In this document: one piece after another, positions 1 through 12,416 of the stretch
How the letters are laid out: each line of letters begins with the position of its first letter
How positions within the stretch are numbered: position 1 is the first letter of the stretch
From: Lamellibrachia satsuma
Taxonomy: Eukaryota > Annelida > Polychaeta > Sabellida > Siboglinidae
Assembly: GCA_033239005.1 (NCBI GenBank)
Contig: BSQZ01000037.1
Coordinates: 434,001-498,000, forward strand
Direction: 5' to 3'
Length of the DNA: 64,000 nt
Made by a program: the position numbers and the translations under genes
Notes under the pieces: model-generated
What the model was told of the DNA's origin: nothing
Databases searched by the model: none
The model's input: only the letters and a program-made list of their open reading frames with translations

Positions 1-203
1 CCGCTACTCGAACATCTTTACCCCTGCCCCGTCACACCGCTACTCGCCCACGTTTAGCCCTGCCCCGTCCCACCGCTACTCGCACACCTTTACCCCTGCC
101 CCGTCCCACCGCTACTCGCACATCTTTACCCCTGCCCCGTCACACCGCTACTCGCACACCTTTACCCCTGCCTCGTGATACCACTACTCGCCCACCTTAA
201 CAC
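1..203. repeat. 36-bp minisatellite, about 5.5 copies
   Basis: The C-rich unit beginning ccgctactcg recurs every 36 bases (starts at 1, 37, 73 and onward) with a few substitutions, and decays near 200. It is cut by the left window edge, so the array may be longer. Confidence 0.9.
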
Positions 204-1200
204 GATGTATACAAAACACAACATACTATTGCCCATTTTGACCTGTCAGCAGATTAATAATATTACCATGTCACAAATTAAGTCCATGATTCACACCGTT
301 ATATGGCGAGTTTCACCATTTTACTATTGGTAAAATATTAGATCAGTGCATAGAATAGTGCATATAAAAGTTTAAAAACACACTGATTTAATTACGTTTG
401 CCTTGTGGTGCTGAGCTTTCGGGTGGGTATCAGGTAGAAGTTAGCGTCATTTTACACCAAATTTGGGTACGTTCAGAGTTATATATTTTGCGTACGAAAT
501 GGGCGGTCGTCTTACCTCCAGGGGCCATGTTGCCCCGGGTTACCCTACTTGACATTAAGCCAGCCAGGTCAAATCTTGCACAATGGGTGCCATTCGATAA
601 GAGTTTACAATGAGTGCACTGACTCGCTGGCTGGCCGGGTATCGCACCAGGGATCAAAACCATCTGCGCATTTGGAGCAAGTTGGGAAACACCACGACGC
701 CGCCAGTGAGTACGTTAACCCTGTGACCTAGTTACAGTGCATTCTCGATATAGGAGTAAGACCACAGTTAACCTTCCTGTTTATTGTTTCACGAATGTAG
801 GGCATATTAAACTGTGATATGTGAATTTAAACAATTCATACAGTGTGACCTAAGTGCAATCGAACTGGCATATTCACAGGTGTCTTTTTAGAAGCTATTG
901 GCTGTGAAATAGTGCAGTTTTGTGAGAGTGTAACAGGCGGAGCGATTTATGGGAAATTTTCTGTCACGGGCCACTTCGGCGCTTGAATAAATGGCTATTT
1001 CTGTAAAAATTTACGGGCATCGCACGTGAGGGCGTTTAACACGAGCTGGAGGTGTGTGATTTTGACAAAATGTGGTCAGCATATCAATGAGATGACAACA
1101 GTTGTAGTGAAAATATTTCAGAATTTTTAGTGGTTACGTTTTCTTATAATCAGACAAAACGTTAACATGGCAACCAATGCATTTTTGTACTGTGGTCTTC
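204..1200. other. No gene recognised
   Basis: Only short open frames without recognisable domains or splice-supported exons are seen. Nothing here can be assigned. Confidence 0.5.
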
Positions 1201-1229
1201 CCCCTATATATCCCGACTCCACCGAAATT

Positions 1230-1312
1230 GGGGTGCGGTAGCTGGGCCTAGAGCTCCCTCCGCGGACTATATCAGTCGAGAGGACCGTGGTTCGAGTCTT
1301 CCCGCTGCCGTG
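1230..1312 (+). repeat. Possible tRNA-derived SINE head
   Basis: A stretch with a B-box-like ggttcgagtc near 1290 lies about 45 bases after an A-box-like tagctgggcctagagc near 1239. That is the spacing expected of an internal RNA polymerase III promoter. No clean cloverleaf can be drawn, so this is a weak SINE candidate and not a tRNA gene. Confidence 0.25.
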
Positions 1313-1512
1313 TCGAAACTTGGGTGCATGTGTCTTTTGGAAGAGCCACTAAAAGCTGTTGGTCCCAACTACCTAGAGTCCATGCCAAAGGAAGTAAAAC
1401 ATCCCACTCAGGGGATACATTTGTAACCTGTCGTGGAAGCACTAATTCAGTCACTCAGCAAGTTGAAGGTGGTCATTTATTAGAAGAGTAAGAAGACGAG
1501 GAGGAATAAGTA

Positions 1513-1573
1513 GAATAATAATAATAATGATACTAATAATACAAATAATAATGGTAATAGTAATAATAGTAAA

Positions 1574-1609
<36 letters not shown>

Positions 1610-1664
1610 ACTACTACTACTACTACTACTACTAATAATAATAATAATAATAATACTAATAAAT
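1513..1664. repeat. AAT/ACT trinucleotide microsatellite
   Basis: Imperfect aat repeats pass into a pure act block around 1608-1634 and back to aat. The apparent hydrophobic reading frame across it is only the translation of the repeat. Confidence 0.9.
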
Positions 1665-2620
1665 CACTCTATGATATCACAGGCTCTCGTGTTCAGACTG
1701 AAGACTAGCTCAACCAGCTTTAAAAGCAAACATCACAATGTATTAATAGTTAATGTTCACCCATTTCTGCGATAAACAAACAAATAGGCAAATAACAAAA
1801 GAGTTGATTCTTAATTAAATTAGGTATTATGGTAATGTACGGACGTGTTTTGTTCAAAACCAAACAATGGCGCGATCTCAGGCGTTAACTGCAGGAGGCG
1901 ATGGAACGCCCCAGCTGCAATATTTTCTTTGGGCATTTTGTTCCTTACGGACTAGGCTCGCTCGGAGATGAGGCGAGTGCTGTTTCAGATCATCGATCGA
2001 CTCAAGGGGTTGATGCGAAATAGCGATAACACGATGGATATGAACGACAGTTCGGGTTTCTAATAAAGATGGCGCGCCTTGGTGGACTCGACTGGGGATG
2101 CGGAGATCGACTCCGTCATCGATCGACTCATTCAGTCTTATATTGTATTACGTTGACATAGCCGCTGAAGGAATGAAATGGAGGTCCGTCGTGAGTGACG
2201 TCACATCAGGAGTTACCATTGACAGCTAGAATGCGTTCGACCTCCTTTAGAGAGTAGTGGAATTGGGACACGGAATTTCTTTCCAGAACTTGCGTGAGCT
2301 TGGCCTCTTGTGATAAAAGCTTATCGACACTGAAGCTCGTTAAGGCACAGGCCTACCTTCGCTAGTGTGGGACAAGAGTGACTGAGTAGTGTTTGGCGCT
2401 CTTGTCGATCGCGGGATCAACAGCTTTCCAATGTCATTGACAACGACTCCGTTATCAATGACATTGTAGTCCTCAGTACCCCACATATTAGGGGCTAAGA
2501 GAATATGTAGGAGCTTTCGCGGTCGGGATGGACACATCACTCCCGGTCTCGATGGCGTATCGTCGTCGTTACGGTCGGCTGACAGCGCGAGATGAGTTCG
2601 TAGTGAATAGTGAAGTAAAG

Positions 2621-2812
2621 TTATTATTTGGACCACTATTTATTCAATTGATGTATAATTTGTTGGTTGATGGCAGTCGGAGGTTTTTGTTGTAAGAGGT
2701 GTATTTAATTTCGTGTTATTATTTGGACCACTATTTATTCAGTTGATGTATAATTTGTTGGTTGATCGCAGTCGAAGGTTTTTGTTGAAAGAGGTGTATT
2801 TAATTTCGTGTT
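2621..2812. repeat. 95-bp direct duplication (copy 1)
   Basis: A block beginning ttattatttggaccac at 2621 is repeated at 2716 with few differences. The same pair occurs in unit A2 at about 13045-13236. Confidence 0.9.
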
Positions 2813-2934
2813 GAAGTGTGACTGCGTTGAATGTTAGAGCAATGATAAGACATTATACCTACGTATATACCTACGGCGGAATGTTTTACTCATTACGCAA
2901 CTGCCAACTGGAACCAAAACACCCCATCCACGGG

Positions 2935-3112
2935 ACGGAACTGCGTGCCGAGGAGAGCTGCGATGACGCAAAAGTGACGCCACCTGGCGTATCGAACATC
3001 GCTACATTTACTGCGCTGGTCAAAAGTCGCTTGCATGTGTCAAATAAACAGTCGCTGCTTGTGTCAAACAAAACATGTACACATAACGCTGTCCTTTCTT
3101 CATGGTGTCTTC
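2935..3112. repeat. Dispersed repeat R1, copy 1
   Basis: A stretch of about 180 bases, with key strings cacctggcgtatcgaac and gtgtcaaacaaa, recurs at 13375-13552, 32480-32670 and 34139-34325. The class is unknown. The minus strand gives a similar short peptide (FDTPGG followed by TFASS) in all copies, but no long frame. Confidence 0.8.
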
Positions 3113-3126
3113 TTCCTATTGAAGTC

Positions 3127-3945
3127 ACGCTTGCTGTGGGGTGTCTGTATAGGGTGTGGGAGGCTAGACCAGCATTGGAGCAGAAGGCACGCTTGCTGTG
3201 GGGTGTCTGTGTAGGGTGTGGGAGGCTAGACCAGCATTGGAGCGGAAGGCACGCCTGCTGTGGCGTGTCTGTGTAGGGTGTGAGAGGCTAGACCATCATT
3301 GGAGCGGAAGGCACGCCTGCTGTGGCGTGTCTGTGTAGGGTGTGGGAGGCTAGACCAGCATTGGAGCGGAAGGCACGCTTGATGTAGGGTGTCTGTGTAG
3401 GGTGTGGGAAGCTAGACCAGCATCGGAGCGGAAGGTACGCTTGCTGTGGGGTGTCTGTGTAGGGTGTGGGAGGCTAGACCAGCATTGGAGCGGAAGGCAC
3501 GCTTGCTGTGGGGTGTCTGTGTAGGGTGTGGGAGGCTAGACCAGCATTGCAGCGGAAGGCACGCTTCCTGTGGCGTGTCTGTGTAGGGTGTGGGAGGCTA
3601 GACCAGCATTGGAGCGGAAGGCTCGCTTGATGTGGGGTTTCTGTGTAGGGTGTGGGAAGCTAGACCAGCATCGGAGCGGAAGGTACGCTTGCTGTGGGGT
3701 GTCTGTGTAGGGTGTGGGAGGCTAGACCAACATCGGAGCGGAAGGCACGCTTTCTGTGGCGTGTCTGTATAGGGTGTGGGAGGCTGGACCAGCATCGGAG
3801 CGGAAGGCACGCTTGCTGTGGGGTGTCTGTATAGGGTGTGGGAGGCTGGACCAGCATTGCAGCGGAAGGCACGCTTCCTGTGGCGTGTCTGTATAGGGTG
3901 TGGGAGGCTAGACCAGCATTGGAGCGGAAGGCACACTTGCAGTGC
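3127..3945. repeat. 62-bp minisatellite, about 13 copies (A1)
   Basis: The unit gcttgctgtggggtgtctgt...gcggaaggcac recurs at 62-base spacing (3129, 3191, 3253, 3315 and onward). Because 62 is not a multiple of three, the long minus-strand frames across it rotate through all phases and look fortuitous. Confidence 0.95.
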
Positions 3946-4109
3946 TGGTAAGTGCAATGATGTGGTGCCTGTGCTAGAAGGGTGGGTATGTTGACAACGT
4001 ATCTCACTCTGTGCGTCCACTAGCCCTGGCACACCGCGAAACCTGACCAAGCTGGTTGGTTCAGTGCTTCAAGTTGCCATGTGTTGGTATCGAATGTATC
4101 CATCTTAGC

Positions 4110-5013
4110 TGCTTCGAGTTGCCGCTTGAGGACGTCTTTATGGCTGAGCCGCTGACATCCCACCGATGTTTCCCCTTCTTTCAGTTGACTAAAACACAGT
4201 CTTTGAGATGCCGCTTGAGGACGTCTTTGTGGCTGAGCCGCTGACATCCCAACGATGTTTCCCCTTCTTTCAGTTGACTAAAACACAGTCTTTGAGTCGC
4301 CGCTTGAGGACGTCTTTGTGGCTGAGCCGCTAAACATCCCACCGATGTTTCCCCTTCTTTCAGTTGACTAAAACACAGTCTTTGAGTTGCCGCTTGAGGA
4401 CGTCTTTGTGGCTGAGCCGCTGACATCCCACCGATGTTTCCCCTTCTTTCAATTGACTAAAACACAGTCTTTGAGTTGCCGCTTGATGACGTCTTTGTGG
4501 CTGAGCCGCTGACATCCCACCGATGTTTCCCCTTCTTTCAGTTGACTAAAACACAATCTTTGAGTTGCCGCTTGAGGACGTCTTTGTGGCTGAGCCGCTG
4601 ACACCCCACCGATGTTTCCCCTTCTTTCAGTTGACTAAAACGCAGTCTTTGAGTTGCCGCTTGAGGACGTCTTTGTGGCTGAGCCGCTGACATCCCACCG
4701 ATGTTTCCCCTTCTTTCAGTTGACTAAAACACAGTCTTTGAGTTGCCGCTTGAGGACGTCTTTGTGGCTGAGCCGCTGACATCCCACCGATGTTTCTCCT
4801 TCTTTCTGTTGACTAAAACACAGTCTTCGAGTTGCAGCTTGAGGACGTCTTTGTGGCTGAGCCGCTGACATCCCACCGATGTTTCCCCTTCTTTCAGTTG
4901 ACTAAAACACAGTCTTTGAGTTGCCGCTTGAGGACGTCTTTGTGGCTGAGCCGCTGACATCCCACCGATGTTTCTCCTTCTTTCTGTTGACTAAAACACA
5001 GTCTTCGAGTTGA
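4110..5013. repeat. 89-bp minisatellite, about 10 copies (A1)
   Basis: The unit gttgccgcttgaggacgtct...cacagtctttga recurs every 89 bases (for example 4386 and 4475). It follows the 62-bp array directly, with about 160 unique bases between them. Repetitive minus-strand frames are a by-product. Confidence 0.95.
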
Positions 5014-5356
5014 ACAGTTGATAAACAAGGCTTCAACAATGGGCATGTTCGCTCTTTTCACGACTTCTGTGTTAGGGATTCTTTCTTGTCATTTGACGAC
5101 GTTGACGTTAAGGATCTTATGCAACTGTGTGGCTTGTTCGCTTGTTCATTTGCAGACGTGCGTTCTGTACAGCGCGCAGTTTTTCGAAGAGTGCAGTAGT
5201 GCTGTAATAATTATTGCTCTGCAGACTTATTGGCAAGTTACAATCTGATAAGTCTAGTCAAGTGTCACATTTTAGCAGAACGTTTAAGGAGATGCTAGCC
5301 AGCATTACCCAATCATAATAAGTACTTAATAATTATTGTATTCGGCGCAACCTGTT

Positions 5357-5468
5357 GCAAAAAACATGGTCTCATATTGCGTACGTTTCGAGTAAAAAAA
5401 CATGGTCTCATATTGCCTACGTTTCGAGTAAAAAAGCATGGTCTCATATTGCATACGTTTCGAGTGAT
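5357..5468. repeat. 36-bp triplet repeat (A1)
   Basis: Three copies of a unit containing catggtctcatattgc start at 5365, 5401 and 5437. Unit A2 (near 15783-15830) has only a collapsed version, so copy number changed after the 10.4-kb duplication. Confidence 0.9.
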
Positions 5469-5595
5469 GCATTTGTTGGCAAGTCACAAAGTGACAAGTC
5501 AAGTCTCAAGTCAAAGACTTCCAAGTCAAGTCTCGAGTCATCTCTCTGACTTTAGGGTCTAATGGATTTCAAACAACCTTTAAAGTTTCATTACT

Positions 5596-5601
5596 TTTAT
5601 T
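5596..5601 (-). promoter_or_regulatory. Candidate polyadenylation signal (A1)
   Basis: AATAAA on the minus strand, about 280 bases after the stop codon of the long terminal EF-hand exon. It is conserved in A2 at 15972-15977. Use is inferred from position only. Confidence 0.35.
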
Positions 5602-5617
5602 TCAGGGTAGTCGGGCC

Positions 5618-5658
5618 ACCTTAAAAGACAGTTTTTAACACTACGTAAACAAACAGTT
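5618..5658 (-). pseudogene. Decayed short terminal calmodulin exon (A1)
   Basis: The flank cctaccagcaac next to a ttcag acceptor-like site matches the intron flank of unit C's short last exon (36886-36914, reading EFATMMTTR then stop). Behind it the A1 sequence reads a phase-1 frame (LFVYVVLKTVF, stop) that no longer resembles the calmodulin C-terminus. I read it as a degenerate remnant of an alternative last exon. The A2 equivalent is at 15994-16034. The assignment depends on synteny of the flanks, not on the peptide. Confidence 0.4.
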
Positions 5659-5881
5659 CTGAACCTACCAGCAACTATTATAGTTATCTTTACAAAACAT
5701 GTCTTTCTAAATCATATATTATGTGACCAACAAACTAAGACACATTAGCTATTTTCTACACAACCTTACCTAATGTAGACTAACGTTAATTGTGTTAGGT
5801 TTTGGGCAAAGCCAGTTAAAATCTCATCCTTGTAATCATTGTTTTTAATATTGCAACCGACACGCGCCTCGTTTCCTATCT

Positions 5882-6087
5882 TTACATTTTACCAAACACT
5901 TCCTCGGGTGGTTTGTAACGAACGTATTCTTTGAAATCTATGAGGAATTCCCGCATTTCATCAGCAGTGACAAAGCCATCGCCATCTTTGTCCATCATAC
6001 TGAATCCCAAGCGATCACTTTCCACGCATTCAGGGCTATCGTCAACGTAAATCGTCGGATTGCTCTTCTTCATCATCAGTCTATACT
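5882..6087 (-). CDS. Calmodulin-like gene A1, long terminal EF-hand exon
   Basis: This is the last coding exon of a minus-strand EF-hand protein. A good acceptor (pyrimidine-rich, tttctgctttcag) precedes the exon, which enters in phase 1, so the first codon is split. It begins (E)YRLMMKK, aligning with calmodulin's C-terminal EFxxMM segment. After an acidic spacer it encodes a complete EF-hand: helix RLGFSMM, loop DKDGDGFVTADE with acidic ligands at positions 1, 3, 5 and 12 and Gly6, then helix MREFLIDFKEYV. It ends EEVFGKM, TAA. The EF-hand family binds calcium; the partner is unknown. Exon 4 of the same copy is at 10218-10376, but no exon 1-3 exists in this duplicate, so A1 is probably a non-functional partial copy. 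Confidence 0.75.
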
Positions 6088-6240
6088 CTGAAAGCAGAAA
6101 AGCAATCAACCAACAACTAAATTTTATAAGGATGAACGTTTCTTTTAGCAGTATAAAACTAATATTTCGTACCCTACGAGCAGTAGTCATCATTATCTTT
6201 ACAAAACATGTGTTTCTAAATGATTTATTATGTGAACAAC

Positions 6241-6265
6241 AGACGGACGGACGGACGGACGGACG
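6241..6265. repeat. (GACG)n microsatellite
   Basis: About five gacg units lie in the intron upstream of the A1 terminal exon. A2 has a longer tract at about 16621-16657. Confidence 0.9.
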
Positions 6266-6810
6266 TACGGATTAGTGTTTTTTGTTCAGTTAAACACTTT
6301 AGCGCATGCATTTACAATAAATATTTAAGCGAAAGATAGTCATGGTTTTAGGCTTATGCACCTACAAGAGTTACTAAAACATAACCTTTTGCAACTACAG
6401 TTAAGAATATCACGCCAGTGGTTTACTAAGAAAACCTTGCTGAACGCACCTAATCTTAATTTCATGGGCCGCGTCACACTGTTAGATAACCCTACGTCAC
6501 GACTGTCAAAGTCTAACAAAGTTCGCTCGCCAAGTGAAAATATATAATAAATATTATGTACTAGACACCTATTTCTATGTGTGCCAATAAGATATGACCA
6601 ACGTGTGTAACATATGTTGGCTTTTGTTTACTGAACTACTCCTTTTTCTGACAACATTGCATGTTTATTTGAGACTGCATTGGTTATTTGTATGTTGGCC
6701 GGTACGTCACTTGTAGTCTAGGTTATCCGATTTTCATAGAACTGCGCATGCGCTTATCGGTCTCGCTGGCTAACATGCCAACCGCCAGTTAACCGGAATT
6801 TCCCACTTCA

Positions 6811-7118
6811 TAGGCATACCAGAAAGGATGAAGATTATGCAAATTACAAAGAGGCAGTAAATGCAGCTACGACTGAAATGAGAAAATCTTAGAAGACCTA
6901 AATTAGTTCATTACCAGTTCCAAATGTTAATTTTCAGGAGGCTAAGTCGGACAATATAGGGTAGTTAATTGTAACTCAAGAAATGGTAGGTAAATAAATA
7001 AAGGCAATGAAAGAAAACAAATCGCATGTAGAGGATGAAATTCCGCCAAAAGTACTAATGGAAACTGTAGAACAAATTAGTATACCACTTGCAAAAGTGT
7101 TCAACTTGTCAAGGGAAT
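6811..7118 (+). mobile_element. CR1-like LINE relic, ORF2 fragment (A1)
   Basis: Readable pieces match the complete CR1 at 56940-61080: an EN-RT linker piece, then a stretch corresponding to the start of the reverse transcriptase (NKS.GVDGIPPKLLMETV.QISIPLA region). The frame is broken by stops and internal deletions. It lies antisense to the host gene, in intron 4. The A2 copy is at 17203-17522. Confidence 0.8.
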
Positions 7119-7584
7119 ACCGACAAGGCACTAACTAAAAAATTATTTTTCAGTGTGTACACAACGTTTAATATTGTATGTACTACATGCCAAAAACAAT
7201 TAGGAAAACATTATTTATAGGTAAAATTAGATGTTTAGTCGTTGAACTCGCAAAGCGCGCGTAAAAGTTAATGAGATGAGCGATCACGTGGTTTTGTGAC
7301 GTCAAAGATTATATGGGTTTACATTCAGTCAGTGATTTCTATGCAATGTTTCAGTATAGTTTCACTCGCTTTACGATAGCGATTGATGACGATGTCAATT
7401 TCCCAGAATAAAACGTATAATGTAACGAGTTTAACTAGCAGTTAGTGATACCGCAGAATCATCTTCGAATTTGACTCTTTCAGAGCAGTTCAGCTACGCC
7501 AGTAGCCTTTTACTTCGAACTTATTTTCTTTCTGACAAACCATGAAAGCTCGAATTCGCATATTGAACCTGCATTGAGCGCCAT
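7119..7584. other. Intron sequence, no gene recognised (A1)
   Basis: Sequence between a CR1 relic and a direct-repeat pair. It holds a cre-like tgacgtca at about 7300 and no coding signal I can support. Confidence 0.4.
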
Positions 7585-8670
7585 GTTGCTCCCTTTATTC
7601 GCAAGATGGCGACACTTAAAGCGGGGTAAATATGCAAATTCAAGCATCGATAAGGGTGATTAAATGTGTTTTCACGCTCAACAAATGGTTAATAGTTTAC
7701 ATGTCCCGTAGTTCAGTATGCATTGTGCATGGAAACTATACTAGCCTCGATTATCCAGGCTTCGCGCTGTGGAGCCAAGGTCAGTCGAACACAGGTTCGC
7801 CTGGATGCAGAGTGCGGTTCTCATTGTTACGGAAATACATAAGTAGCTAATTAAGATCTCATCCGGGCATTTGGCTAATTCATAAAACAGGGGTGAACTT
7901 TTATCAGTTTATGCGATGCAATTCGAATTAACTTTAAACTTCATTATATTGACACGACTGTCCGACTGAAAAGTTAAATCAGGCAAAATATTTTTAGCGT
8001 AGCATTTCGATAATGACGCTGTTTGGCTGCTGGCGCTTTAAGTGGACCCCTACACAAAATGGAGTGGTGACAGTGGGTAACAACGAGACCACGTTTCTGC
8101 AACCAGACTGTCTTCTCGGCGAATTCAGAAGGCGAGCTAGAGTTAGGCAGAGTCGTCCGCCCCACTCTTGAGCTTCGGGGCATAATTCCAGGCCGTGATT
8201 ATCGTAAACGCCGATTTGGGCTTTCCGTAGCCAAATGGCTACGGAACTAATAACTTAAGTTTTAAAACCGATACGCACTAACCGTTTCACATGTGTATTC
8301 CGTGACATACAACCGACACTTGGGCGTCAAGAAACAGAAGCAATGTGCTCCAAATAATTATTTCTGAGTACATTTATCGGTTACACAGAAAATATTTCAT
8401 AAATAGCCGCCATACTGTGCATGCGATGTTGCCTTTGGGTCACGTGATCAAACGCGATTTTGACTTTGCCTAAGCTAGAGTCGGATAAGCGAGACTAGCC
8501 CTTAACTCGCTATCAGTGTCACCGTCTTGCGAATAAAAGGGGCAAGATGGCGCTAAGTGCAGGTTAAATATGAGTGAAGTGATTAAATGTGTTCTTACGC
8601 ACAACATGTTTAATAATTTACATGCTCCATAGTTCAGTATGCATTGTGCATGCATCGTTCATGGCTAAGT
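7585..8670. repeat. Unclassified repeat bounded by ~150-bp direct repeats (A1)
   Basis: About 150 bases at 7585-7740 (cgcaagatggcg ... gtatgcattgtgcatg) recur in the same orientation, diverged, at 8515-8670. The interior (about 7740-8180) is found inverted in unit B at about 29790-30180, sharing agcctcgattatccagg and ttacccactccattttgtgta. It is therefore a dispersed family present in both orientations, possibly a decayed element. No protein is encoded. The A2 copy is at about 17980-19055. Confidence 0.6.
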
Positions 8671-9482
<812 letters not shown>

Positions 9483-9514
9483 ATATATTTCCTTTCCACA
9501 ACATCGAAAAATTC

Positions 9515-9960
9515 ATTTCATCTGTGGTAGGACATTGATATTCTGAGATGACCGTTATTCTCAATACATACCAATGACTTGGACGATAATATAACAAACA
9601 ACGTACTGACATCTGTGGATGACACAAAAGTGCTTAGCAAGGTTAAAATGATGGTGATTAACAACATTTACAAAGAAAACAAGACAAATTAGTTAAATAG
9701 TCTGAAAAATGGCATATGTTATTCAATTTTGGGAAATGTAAATGCCTACAAACGGGACATGGGAACTTGGATGTAAACTATGGGATACACTTTTCTACGT
9801 ACTACCGTAACAAAATAAGGACTTAGGAGTAACAATAAGTATCAGGGCATTGTGGTACAAATGTTGGAGAAGCTCTCGATAAGCCAATGGCTTGTCCACT
9901 TGGCATCTGGATCTTTGCCTTAGATGGCAATCTTCTAGAACTTCTAGAACACATTCTGAG
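9515..9960 (+). mobile_element. CR1-like LINE relic, RT end and 3' UTR (A1)
   Basis: The segment from caatgacttggacgataat matches the CR1 reverse transcriptase around its FADD motif. It jumps to the 3' UTR string ctcgataagccaatggctt ... gatggcaatctt. Numerous stops. It ends about 250 bases downstream of exon 4 of the host gene. Unit B has a CR1 3' end at the equivalent place, implying an insertion older than the unit duplication. The A2 copy is at 19775-20200. Confidence 0.8.
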
Positions 9961-10217
9961 TAAACCACTGGCGTGATATTCTTGGTTTTTGTTCCACATG
10001 GTTAGTTGTTATTATCTATTTTAGGCGCATAGCCCAAAAACCATGACTTTTGTCTCGCTCTAACTTTTCTTTCAGAAGTGGAGAAATGTGCTCCATTCGT
10101 GGTAATACATATAAAACATAATTATTCCCAAATCTACTAATAAGCATTTGGCCAAACGTGGCATATTGTAATTCGGCACAACTTTGTCTAATAGTAAATA
10201 TTTGTATACTATCGTAC

Positions 10218-10376
10218 CTTGGAAGCTGAGCTTTCCATCTCCATCAACGTCACATTCCAACATTTCCCTAACATCTTCGTCCACCTCTTCGTGCAACTTT
10301 CTCCTATCGTCTTCCAGGTGTTTCAACATACGGTTTGCCAGCGTCACAAACTCTGGGAAGACGATCCTACATTTGC
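10218..10376 (-). CDS. Calmodulin-like gene A1, exon 4
   Basis: A 159-base phase 1-1 exon between a cttgtttcag acceptor and a caag/gtacga donor. It opens (G)KCRIVFPEFVTLANRM, which aligns with calmodulin's second EF-hand from the loop ([17 protein letters not shown]). It then passes through a charged linker (HLEDDRRKLHEEVDEDV) to REMLECDVDGDGKLSFQ. The final loop has D1, D3, D5 and G6 in place, and Glu12 is completed by the next exon (g joined to ag). Compared with calmodulin, the third EF-hand is missing, so EF2 is joined directly to an EF4-like hand. The exon is followed by the long terminal exon at 5882-6087. No upstream exons survive in this duplicate. Confidence 0.75.
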
Positions 10377-10597
10377 CTGAAACAAGTGAAATAAAATTAT
10401 CTACGAAATTACCGAACGAAATAATTGTCGTTTTAGACGCGTGGATGTGTAGGCATAGTGTACCAGACCGACCAGTACAGGACAAGTGGAGTTTATGAAA
10501 CTGTTCACTCGAGATAGTGACTTCAACTTTCACCAGCATGTTTCTCAAGTATGTAAATCCTGTCTCATATACGTGAACTCCGTCGAATTCGGCGTCA

Positions 10598-10930
<333 letters not shown>

Positions 10931-10952
10931 TGTAATTCACTACTAAATAACG

Positions 10953-11165
10953 TTGCTAAAAGAGATTTGGCTAAACTCCAACGAGTACAAAATTGTCTGG
11001 CACGTGTGGTTCTTAGGGCGCCTCGGTTTTCTCCATCACTACCACTACTTATACAGCTACACTGGCTTCATGTTACTTATCGAATTAATGTTAAGCTGTC
11101 CACTCTTCCATATCGTGCTCTATCTACACAACAACCACCCTACTTGGCCAGTCTCCTGCAGCCTC
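10953..11165 (+). mobile_element. LINE reverse-transcriptase C-terminal fragment (A1)
   Basis: The frame reads LAKLQRVQNCLARVVLRAPR, then LLIQLHWLHVTYRIN and RALSTQQPPYLASLL. This is a familiar C-terminal signature of non-LTR retrotransposon reverse transcriptases, distinct from the CR1 in this window. It is cut off at about 11165, where CR1 ORF1 sequence begins. The A2 copy is at 21235-21447. Confidence 0.75.
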
Positions 11166-11174
11166 GTGGGAGGG

Positions 11175-12416
11175 AAAGATGACATGTTGATGGGCAAGAG
11201 GGAGATGGACAACATGCTGCCGGGTGACACGACTGCGGGACAGAATGCGACGGAAGGAATCCGACGCAAGAGCTACTCTGAGGTAGTGATAGAGGGGATG
11301 AGGAGGAGAGCGAGGGGGATTCGATAGTCAGGAAAATGACAGAGCGGTTAGCAAGGGGGACGACGTGGCGGTTTTTTCCAGGGGCAAAAATAGAGGCTAT
11401 CACAGAGAGGGTGGACAAAATCGTGGGCCCGGACAAGGATTGTTCTATTTTAGTACACGGAGGTACTGACAACGCAGTTAAGGAGGATACAACTGCCAGG
11501 CTGTTAGTTAGAAGAGCTAAGCAGACACGGGTTGAGCAGATAATTCTGTGAGGGATTCTACCAGTAATGGGAAGCAGAGGACATGGATATCGAAATTGCC
11601 GGAGGATGGCAATTAACACATTAGTTCAGCAACTATGCAGGGAAGAGGAAGTTGGATTTGTGAATTTGTGGAAAGGTTTTGTTAGGAGGGATGGACTTCA
11701 TCTTAGTGGAAAGGGTGCAGCAGTGTTTATTAATGAATTGTCAGCAGCAGTCGAAAGTGGCATGGGAGCATAAACATATTGTTGGTAGCAAACAACGGAC
11801 ACATACATTTGAAATCTCCAGAGAGTACGGGGGGGGGGGGTGATGAACAACACTTTCTACTTTTAATGCAGGATAGCTTCCTTACTCAACACGTGCTAAG
11901 ACCAAACATGGGAGAGAATGTATTAGATTTAGTTTTCTCTTCACAAAACGAATTAGTGGACAATACCAAAATACATGAGCCATTGTGTAAGAGCAATCAA
12001 ATACATTTTGACATTAAAAGTAAAATTAGAAAGTACAAATAAAAAGGTACAGGAGAAACTTCCACAAAGGTAAATATAAAGATATGAGAAAATACTTAGC
12101 AAAGCTAGATCGGAATAACATGCTGAAGAAAAAGACTGCAATTTAATGTTGGAACATTCTAAAATATGTAATTGAGAGTATCATTGATAAATTTGTTCCG
12201 TTGAAAAAAAATACAAGGACAACGTTATAGGAAGAAGCACTTGTCAAAAGAGGCTATTAGAAAAGTGGCGTACAAGCAAACTATGTGGATGGTTTATAAG
12301 CGTACCATAAAGGCTGCAGACTACACACATTACAAAGAGGCACTTAATGCAGCACCGAATGAAATTAGATAATCTAAAAGAAGCTATGAGCAAAAATTAG
12401 CATGTAACATAAAAAA
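11175..12416 (+). mobile_element. CR1-like LINE relic, ORF1 esterase and ORF2 endonuclease (A1)
   Basis: The ORF1 remnant runs through GIRRKSYSEVVIEGMRRRARG and PGAKIEAITERVDKIVG to DGLHLSGKGAAVF, the SGNH-type esterase domain, with stops and a lost GDS catalytic block. After about 11780 it jumps into the endonuclease-RT linker of ORF2 (QDSFLTQHVLRPNMGENVLDLVF). A poly-G tract at 11830 replaces an ordinary CR1 sequence. It ends at the 10.4-kb duplication junction. The A2 copy continues to about 22735. Confidence 0.85.

Noticed and set aside
1..203. CRISPR-like array (also the 37-bp array at 63140-63962)
   Set aside because: Units are contiguous tandem repeats without unique spacers, in a eukaryotic context with no cas genes.
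3598..4050. 150-residue minus-strand frame with 20-residue-like repeats across the 62-bp array
   Set aside because: The unit is 62 bases, so the frame rotates and the repeat is read in all phases. There is no start context, splice support or family resemblance.
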